8,943 nt of DNA, taken from the NCBI RefSeq assembly GCF_001983105.1, contig NZ_MOMC01000022.1, forward strand, positions 29,539 to 38,481. Reading direction: 5' to 3'. Position numbers and translations under genes: made by a program. This DNA is from Pseudofrankia asymbiotica. GTDB taxonomy: Bacteria > Actinomycetota > Actinomycetes > Frankiales > Frankiaceae. Of this stretch, positions 4,665-8,943 are shown in pieces. Within the stretch, counting starts at the first letter, position 1; each line of letters opens with the position of its first letter. The notes under the pieces are model-generated. The model searched no databases, was not told the origin of the DNA, and was given only the letters and a program-made list of their open reading frames with translations.

Positions 4665-7133
4665 CTAGAGCTGGCGGACGATCTTGGCGGCCAACAGGGC
4701 GTCGACGTCCTCGGTGGGGAAACCGAGGTCGGACAGAACGGCGACGCTGTGCTCGCCGATGCCGGGAAGCGCCAGGGTGGGACCATCCGGCGGCGGCTGG
4801 CCGAGGCGGGGGAGCGGGCCGATCTGCTCGAAGTGGCCCCACTCCGCGACCTCGTAGGCGGCGACGCGGCCGAGCTGCCGGTTGAGCGGGTCGTCGAGGA
4901 CGCCGCGGCGGAACTCGTCCCGGCTCAGCGGCCTCACCACCTCGGCCAGCAGGCCCTCGGCGCGCAGGCGGGCCACCCAGGCCGCGGCCGTGTCGCCCGC
5001 GAACGCCTTCTCCAGGAGCGTCTCGGCCTCGCGGGCCGCCGCGTCGTGGGCGCCGCCGCGCAGTGGGGCGTACGTCGCCAGCCGGCCCCCGGCGGCCGGC
5101 GGCTCGCCCCCCGCGAGCAGCGCGCGCAGACGGGTCCAGGAGTTCTCGTCCGGCAGCACCAGCGCGAACCAGTCGCCGTCGCCGGCCTGGTAGAGGCGGT
5201 AGCCGGGGCCGTAGCCCGTCTGCGCCTGGTCCAGGGCGGGGCCGGCGACGAGGGCGCCGTCGCGCAGGAAGGACCCGCTCTGCAGCAGCATCCCGGCCCC
5301 GAGCAGGCTGGTCGCGACCTGCTGCCCCTCGCCGCTCACGGCCTGGGCGTACAGGCCGGCGAGAATCCCGTCCGCCGCCACCCAGCCACCGGTCACGTCG
5401 ATGGGGATCCAGGTCGCCGCGATCGGCTCGTTGCCGTCGCCGCCGATCGCCTGCTCCAGACCGGTCACGGCCTGCATGAGCGCGTCGTTGCCCGGCTGCC
5501 TCGCCCGCGGGCCGGTGGGCCCGAAGGCGCTGGCGTGGCAGTAGACCGCGCGGGGGTTGAGCCGGGCGACGTCGGCGGCGCCGATGCCGAGCCGCTCGGC
5601 GACGCCGACCCGGAAGTTGTGCAGGACGACGTCGGCCTGGCGGATCAGCCGCTCGACCACGGGCCGGGCCTCGGGGGCGGTGATGTCGATCGCGATGCTG
5701 CGCTTGCCGCGCTGGCAGGCCGCGACGGCATAGGCGGCGGCGCGCATCGCCTCGCCCTCGGGCGGCTCGACCTTGATGACCTCGGCGCCGAGGTCGGCGA
5801 GCACCTGGGCGGCGAGCGGCCCGGCGACGAACGCGGAGAAGTCGACGACCCGCACGCCGCGCAGCGGCGCCGCGTTCCCGCCGGTGCCGGTGCCGGTGCC
5901 GGTGCCGGTGCTGGTGGCGTCCGCGGCGCCGGTGGTATCGGCGCCGATGGCGGCGGCGGCACCCTCGGTGGAGTCCTCGGGCGTCGTCTCCGGCGTGGCC
6001 CGGCCCGTCGTGGCCGGGATCTCGGGCGACTCCCGCGTCCACGCCTCGGAACCGGGCAGCGGGCCGACCGCGATCGGGGAGCCCAGCATGACGTCGGAGC
6101 GACCGTCGTGGTCGCGGGCGACGGCCAGGCCGATCTCGGCGAGGTGCGGGTCGCGCAGCGCCTCGCCGGGGCCGAGGACCGGCTCGCAGGCGATGCCGGC
6201 GCCGCGCAGCCGCTCGATCCAGACATCCCTGGGCTGGAGGGCGAACGGGGCTCGCCAGCGCTGGGCGCGGTCCTGCAGCTTCCCGGTGGCCTGGTCGGTG
6301 TAGTAGCCCTCGACGCTCGGCTCGTCGCCGAGGACCTCGATGAGCTTGGCGTACATGCCCTTGCCGCCGAACCAGACCTGGATCAGCTCGCCGTCCGCGC
6401 AGCGGTACAGGAAGTTCGGGAAGGTCGAGCCAAGTTCCCAGTAGCTCTCGATCTCGGGCCGCGCCCGCTCGGAGCGCCCGATCATGCAGCCCAGCGTCGC
6501 CAGCATCCCGTCGTAGAGCGACGTCTCCGCCCAGCCGCCGACGCCCGTCGTGACGCGGCGGCGCAGCAGCGCGAGCACGGAGGCGGTGAGCAGGGTGGCC
6601 GTCCCGATGCCGGGGGCGCGGACGTCGACGAAGATCGGCCCCGGTCGGTGACCGGCGAGCTGGGCGCAGAAGCCGGACCGGGCCTCGACGAGCAGGCCGT
6701 AGTCCTCGACGGTTCCCGTCGAGGTCCGGCTGGGGCGACAGCGGGCGTAGACGAGGCCGGGGTTGGCGGCGCGCAGGCCGAGGTGGCCGAGCCCGCGGCC
6801 CTCCACCAGCCACTCGGGGCCGTAGACGAGCGCGGCGTCGGCCTCGGCGAGCAGCGTCCGCACCGCCTCGGCGTCGTCGGTCCGGACGATCCGCTTGTCG
6901 CGGTGCCAGGCCTCGCCCCAGGGCACCTCCGCGTCGATCTCCGGGCTCGCCTGGCCGACGACCCGGACGACGTCCGCGCCGAGATCCGCGAGCAGCCTGC
7001 CCGGCACGCCGCCGGCGAGACCGAGGCCGAGCTCGCTGGTCCCGACCGCGACCTCGACGACCCGCAGCCCGGCCAACGGGCCGGCGGCCTCTGTCCCAGC
7101 GGTCACCGAGGTCCGGGTACCCGCCGTCGTCAC
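4665..7133 (-). CDS. Tandem-fused CaiB/BaiF family (class III) CoA-transferase
   Basis: An 822-residue protein made of two CaiB/BaiF CoA-transferase units. Family members are normally about 400 residues and move CoA between acyl-CoA and free acids as interlocked dimers. Unit 1 spans about 18-365, unit 2 about 423-822, joined by an Ala/Thr/Gly/Pro-rich linker containing a TG repeat. Unit 2 is canonical: RGVRVVDFSAFVAGPLAAQVLADLGAE opening in form, KVEPPEG (454-460), the GKRSIAID strand, HNFRVGVAERLGIG (505-518), and an IPIDVTGG segment whose Asp579 aligns with the catalytic Asp of formyl-CoA transferase. Unit 1 is diverged: it keeps LLADLGADVVRVVG and HRDKR, has Asp170 in IFVDVRAPG at the equivalent position, but lacks the GP and HNFR motifs. 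The GTG start at 7133 overlaps the LLM stop (GTGA), with AGGGA ten bases upstream, so translation is probably coupled. The operon ends at the palindrome 4554-4626. Substrate unknown; alignment by eye. Confidence 0.87.
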   Translation of the reverse strand: MTTAGTRTSVTAGTEAAGPLAGLRVVEVAVGTSELGLGLAGGVPGRLLADLGADVVRVVGQASPEIDAEVPWGEAWHRDKRIVRTDDAEAVRTLLAEADAALVYGPEWLVEGRGLGHLGLRAANPGLVYARCRPSRTSTGTVEDYGLLVEARSGFCAQLAGHRPGPIFVDVRAPGIGTATLLTASVLALLRRRVTTGVGGWAETSLYDGMLATLGCMIGRSERARPEIESYWELGSTFPNFLYRCADGELIQVWFGGKGMYAKLIEVLGDEPSVEGYYTDQATGKLQDRAQRWRAPFALQPRDVWIERLRGAGIACEPVLGPGEALRDPHLAEIGLAVARDHDGRSDVMLGSPIAVGPLPGSEAWTRESPEIPATTGRATPETTPEDSTEGAAAAIGADTTGAADATSTGTGTGTGTGGNAAPLRGVRVVDFSAFVAGPLAAQVLADLGAEVIKVEPPEGEAMRAAAYAVAACQRGKRSIAIDITAPEARPVVERLIRQADVVLHNFRVGVAERLGIGAADVARLNPRAVYCHASAFGPTGPRARQPGNDALMQAVTGLEQAIGGDGNEPIAATWIPIDVTGGWVAADGILAGLYAQAVSGEGQQVATSLLGAGMLLQSGSFLRDGALVAGPALDQAQTGYGPGYRLYQAGDGDWFALVLPDENSWTRLRALLAGGEPPAAGGRLATYAPLRGGAHDAAAREAETLLEKAFAGDTAAAWVARLRAEGLLAEVVRPLSRDEFRRGVLDDPLNRQLGRVAAYEVAEWGHFEQIGPLPRLGQPPPDGPTLALPGIGEHSVAVLSDLGFPTEDVDALLAAKIVRQL
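5883..5912 (-). repeat. GGTGCC hexanucleotide repeat encoding the Thr-Gly linker
   Basis: Four perfect GGTGCC units plus one GGTGCT lie in frame inside the interdomain linker of the CoA-transferase, encoding alternating Thr-Gly on the minus strand (residues about 409-418). A six-base period keeps the frame, so slippage would only change linker length. Confidence 0.8.
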
Positions 7134-8143
7134 GGCGACACCGTCCCTGAAGCCGCGGCGACGGGACTACCCGAGCCGGCCGGCGCAGGCGGCGCGGTGG
7201 GCAGGGTCAGGCGGGGGAGGACCTCCTCGGCGGCGAGCTGAACGACCTCGAGAGTGTTCTCGTGCGTCGCCGGCGAGATGATGATGTGGCGCACGCCGAC
7301 GTCGACGTACTCCTGCAGCCGGGCGGCGACCTGCTCCGGCGTGCCGGCGGGGGCGATCCGGTCGAGCATCGCGGACGGCTTGTCGCCGTAGGCGCCGCCG
7401 AGGAACGAGGCGACGTCGGCGCGGGCCTGGTCACCGTCGCGGCGGACCGAGCAGTAGACGTACATCATCCACTCGAAGCCGTCGAGGTCGCGGCCCGTGG
7501 CGGCCGCCTCCGCGTTGATCGTCTCCACCGACCGGGCGTACGCGTTCGGTGACATGAGGTAGGGCATCCAGCCGTCGCCGAGCCGGGCCGCGCGGCGCAT
7601 CGCCGGGGCCTTGCGGCCCGAGACGAGAAACGGCGGTCCGCCGAGCTGCCCGGAGGTCGCCATCCGGTCGCCGGGCGGCGGGGCGACCGGGCGCAGCGTC
7701 ACGTTGTCGACATCGAAGAACTTCCCGTGGTGGCTGACCTCGTCGCCCTGCCAGAGCTTGCGCAGCAGTGTCATCGCCTCGTCGGTGCGCGCGCCCCGCT
7801 CCGCGATCGGCACCCCTACCGAGGCGAACTCGAGCGGGAACTCGCCGCCGACGCCCACCCCGACCGACACCCGCCCGCCCGAGCGGGCGTCCAGGTCGGC
7901 GAGCTGCTTGGCCACCACCACCGGCTGGTAGAGGGGCAGCACCAGGATCGAGGTGCCCACCCGGACCCGCTCGGTCCAGGCCGTCATCAGCGCCAGCCGG
8001 GTGATGACCTCGCCGGTCCCGGTGGGCGGGAGGATGTGGCCGCCCTGCCAGACGGACTCGATCGGCAGGCGCTCCACGGCCTCGAGCCAGCCTCGCTCCG
8101 GCTCCGGTAGGGCGGCTGCGCCGAAAACGATGCGGTCAGGCAA
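7130..8143 (-). CDS. LLM-class F420-dependent oxidoreductase
   Basis: A 337-residue luciferase-like monooxygenase-fold protein; actinobacterial members use coenzyme F420 (sometimes FMN) to oxidise or reduce small organic substrates. Family features in order: RIVFGAAALP first strand, GTGEVITRLALMTAWTERVRVGTSILVLP (about 42-70 in outline), the strand-turn RSGGRVSVGVGVGGEFPLEF (88-106), RGARTDEAMTLLRKLW (117-131), FFDV and RPVAPPPG, then FLVSGRKAPAMRRAARLGDGWMP (172-194 in outline), the usual phosphate-binding part of the barrel. TPEQVAARLQEYVDVGVRHIIIS (268-290 in outline) is the typical C-terminal strand-helix. The start is TTG at 8143, supported by AAGGAG six bases upstream; no better start exists. 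The C-terminus is an Ala/Pro/Ser-rich tail. Its TGA overlaps the GTG of the CoA-transferase by 4 bp, so the two are one operon and likely one pathway. Cofactor type is inferred from the family, similar to the Rv2161c group. Confidence 0.9.
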   Translation of the reverse strand: MPDRIVFGAAALPEPERGWLEAVERLPIESVWQGGHILPPTGTGEVITRLALMTAWTERVRVGTSILVLPLYQPVVVAKQLADLDARSGGRVSVGVGVGGEFPLEFASVGVPIAERGARTDEAMTLLRKLWQGDEVSHHGKFFDVDNVTLRPVAPPPGDRMATSGQLGGPPFLVSGRKAPAMRRAARLGDGWMPYLMSPNAYARSVETINAEAAATGRDLDGFEWMMYVYCSVRRDGDQARADVASFLGGAYGDKPSAMLDRIAPAGTPEQVAARLQEYVDVGVRHIIISPATHENTLEVVQLAAEEVLPRLTLPTAPPAPAGSGSPVAAASGTVSP

Positions 8144-8149
8144 CCGGGG

Positions 8150-8155
8150 CTCCTT
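8150..8155 (-). promoter_or_regulatory. Strong ribosome binding site deciding a TTG start
   Basis: On the minus strand AAGGAG is followed by six bases and then TTG at 8143. There is no in-frame ATG or GTG nearby, and the protein begins correctly for its family at this TTG, so the site settles the start. Confidence 0.8.
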
Positions 8156-8200
8156 CGCGACATGCCGGCGCGGCGGCTCGCGGGCCGCCGGCCCGGCGGT

Positions 8201-8292
8201 GCTCTGTGGTGAAGCGGCTCTGTGCGGTCCAGCGGCTCTGTGTGGTCCAGCGGCTCTGTGCGGTTGCGGTCAAGCGGCTCTGTGGTGAGGCG
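8201..8292. repeat. Variable-length GCTCTG tandem repeat, five copies
   Basis: Five head-to-tail units each start GCTCTGTG and end in AGCG or GGCG, at 8201 (16 bp), 8217 (18 bp), 8235 (18 bp), 8253 (24 bp) and 8277 (16 bp). The typical unit is GCTCTGTGCGGTCCAGCG; the 24-bp copy carries an internal duplication of GCGGT. The array lies between the divergent LLM and DUF35 genes, within the likely upstream region of both. Confidence 0.85.
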
Positions 8293-8300
8293 CCGCCGGG

Positions 8301-8354
8301 CGGGCACACCCGGGCGAGACCGTGCCCGGGGCGCCGGCCGGGCGGGAATCCCGC
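8301..8354. other. Two small inverted repeats in the divergent intergenic region
   Basis: CGGGCAC (8301-8307) pairs with GTGCCCG (8322-8328) around a 14-base loop. GCGGGA (8342-8347) and TCCCGC (8349-8354) flank a single central A. The second dyad lies 15 bp upstream of the candidate -35 of the DUF35 gene and could be a protein-binding site. In DNA this GC-rich, short dyads also arise by chance. Apart from these, the repeat array and the promoter, 8144-8482 shows nothing else. Confidence 0.35.
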
Positions 8355-8369
8355 GCGTGGACCGGCGGC

Positions 8370-8400
8370 TTGACGCTAGATTGCGAAGTGAGCGTACACT
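8370..8400 (+). promoter_or_regulatory. Probable promoter of the DUF35 gene with overlapping dyad
   Basis: TTGACG (8370-8375) and TACACT (8395-8400) resemble -35 and -10 hexamers with 19-bp spacing, slightly long. The palindrome AGTGnnCGnnCACT (8387-8400) overlaps the -10, as a repressor site would. The leader to the GTG at 8483 would be about 75 bases. AAGTGAGCG (8386-8394) is shared with the amidohydrolase promoter. Confidence 0.45.
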
Positions 8401-8482
8401 CCACAAGTCGTCCTCGCCACCGCTCCGACAGCTCCGACAGGCCGGACGACCAGGGCGGACCAGCACCGACCCGAGGGGACCC

Positions 8483-8943
8483 GTGACCGCGACCGTAGGC
8501 ATACCGCCCGCCGTCACCGAGGAGACCGCCGCCTTCTGGGCGGCGGCGGCCGAGGGCCGCCTGCTCGTGGAGCGCTGCGCCGACTGCGGGGCCGAGTCGT
8601 TCCCGCCGTACGGGATGTGCCGATCCTGCCGGAGCCGGGTGGTGGAGCACGTCGAGATCACCGGGCGCGGCCACGTCTACAGCCTCACCGTCAACTACCA
8701 GCGTTGGATGCCCGGTCTCGAGGTTCCGTACGCGTTGGTCCTGGTCGAGTGGGCCGACCATCCGGGTGTGCGGGTGTTCGGCCGGCTGCGCGGCTGCCCG
8801 CCCGAGGACGCGGCGGTCGGGATGACCGTCGAGGTCGGTTTCGAGCCAGGACCGGGCGGCTACGCCGTTCCCAGCTTCGTCGCGGTAGCCGACGGCGCCT
8901 CCGGCACGGCAGGTACCGCCGGCACCGCCGGCATTGGCACTCG
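8483..8943 (+). CDS. DUF35-type zinc-ribbon/OB-fold protein, 3' end outside window
   Basis: At least 153 residues, running off the window with no stop. DUF35 proteins have an N-terminal rubredoxin-like zinc ribbon and a C-terminal OB fold and usually work as partners of thiolase-like enzymes or acyl-CoA hydratases in lipid, steroid or polyketide metabolism. Here a helix with EETAAFWAAAAEGRLLVERC is followed by four zinc cysteines, Cys32, Cys35, Cys46 and Cys49 (CADC and CRSC), with the family's FPPYGMC between them. The OB fold follows: GRGHVYSLTVNYQRW (61-75), VPYALVLVEW (81-90), and VGMTVEVGFEPG (112-123). The family usually ends near residue 130-145; here a Gly/Thr/Ala tail (GTAGTAGTAG) extends it. 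The GTG start at 8483 has GAGGGG four bases upstream. It is divergent from the LLM operon. A thiolase gene next on the right would be expected but is not visible. Confidence 0.87.
   Translation, partial: MTATVGIPPAVTEETAAFWAAAAEGRLLVERCADCGAESFPPYGMCRSCRSRVVEHVEITGRGHVYSLTVNYQRWMPGLEVPYALVLVEWADHPGVRVFGRLRGCPPEDAAVGMTVEVGFEPGPGGYAVPSFVAVADGASGTAGTAGTAGIGT

Noticed and set aside
4501..6813. Minus-strand frame of 770 codons overlapping the CoA-transferase
   Set aside because: Arg-rich frame-shifted shadow of the real gene; no start signal or domain.
4473..7241. Plus-strand open frame of 922 codons opposite the CoA-transferase
   Set aside because: Low-complexity Gly/Ala/Arg/Asp protein without recognisable domains. 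The opposite strand carries clear CaiB/BaiF motifs, so this is an antisense shadow.
8201..8292. CRISPR array
   Set aside because: Units are contiguous, of 16-24 bp, with no unique spacers and no cas genes nearby.

Overview
The window is very GC-rich throughout, with GC-ending codons, GTG and TTG starts, an F420-type luciferase-like oxidoreductase, CaiB/BaiF CoA-transferase chemistry and a Tat-type lipoprotein. This points to an actinobacterium, most plausibly a Frankia-like or mycobacteria-like lineage with a large acyl-CoA metabolism. The genus is an inference. No rRNA, tRNA, CRISPR array, transposase or phage gene is visible.

Layout from left to right. Positions 1-732 (+) hold the C-terminal end of an aminopeptidase N. 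It converges on a D-aminoacylase-like amidohydrolase (792-2432, -), with a GC-rich hairpin between the two stops. A divergent intergenic region (2433-2750) holds an AT-richer promoter/operator for the amidohydrolase and a 14-bp tandem repeat. It leads into a Rieske [2Fe-2S] lipoprotein (2751-3440, +) with a long Pro/Gln/Ser/Thr linker. After a stem-loop comes a 5'-truncated MFS efflux-type gene (about 3557-4417, -), then a non-coding stretch with CTCG-rich low complexity and a long perfect-arm palindrome (4554-4626).

The right part is a two-gene minus-strand operon. A TTG-started LLM-class F420-dependent oxidoreductase (7130-8143) overlaps by 4 bp a tandem-fused CaiB/BaiF CoA-transferase (4665-7133). 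A 339-bp divergent region with variable-length GCTCTG repeats, two small dyads and a promoter-like element precedes a DUF35-type zinc-ribbon/OB-fold protein (8483 to the window end, +), which runs off the edge.

The LLM oxidoreductase, the CoA-transferase and the DUF35 protein are families that recur together in actinobacterial acyl-CoA catabolism. A reasonable reading is a catabolic module in which an organic acid is activated by CoA transfer, oxidised or reduced with F420, and passed to a thiolase-type enzyme whose DUF35 partner begins at the right edge. The substrate cannot be read from sequence. The least explained signals are two related palindromes with a common GATCTGGCC-containing core flanking the broken MFS gene, two GCTCTG-cored tandem repeats placed in the two divergent intergenic regions, a shared AAGTGAGCG motif at two promoters, and an amidohydrolase that seems to lack two histidine metal ligands of classical D-aminoacylases.
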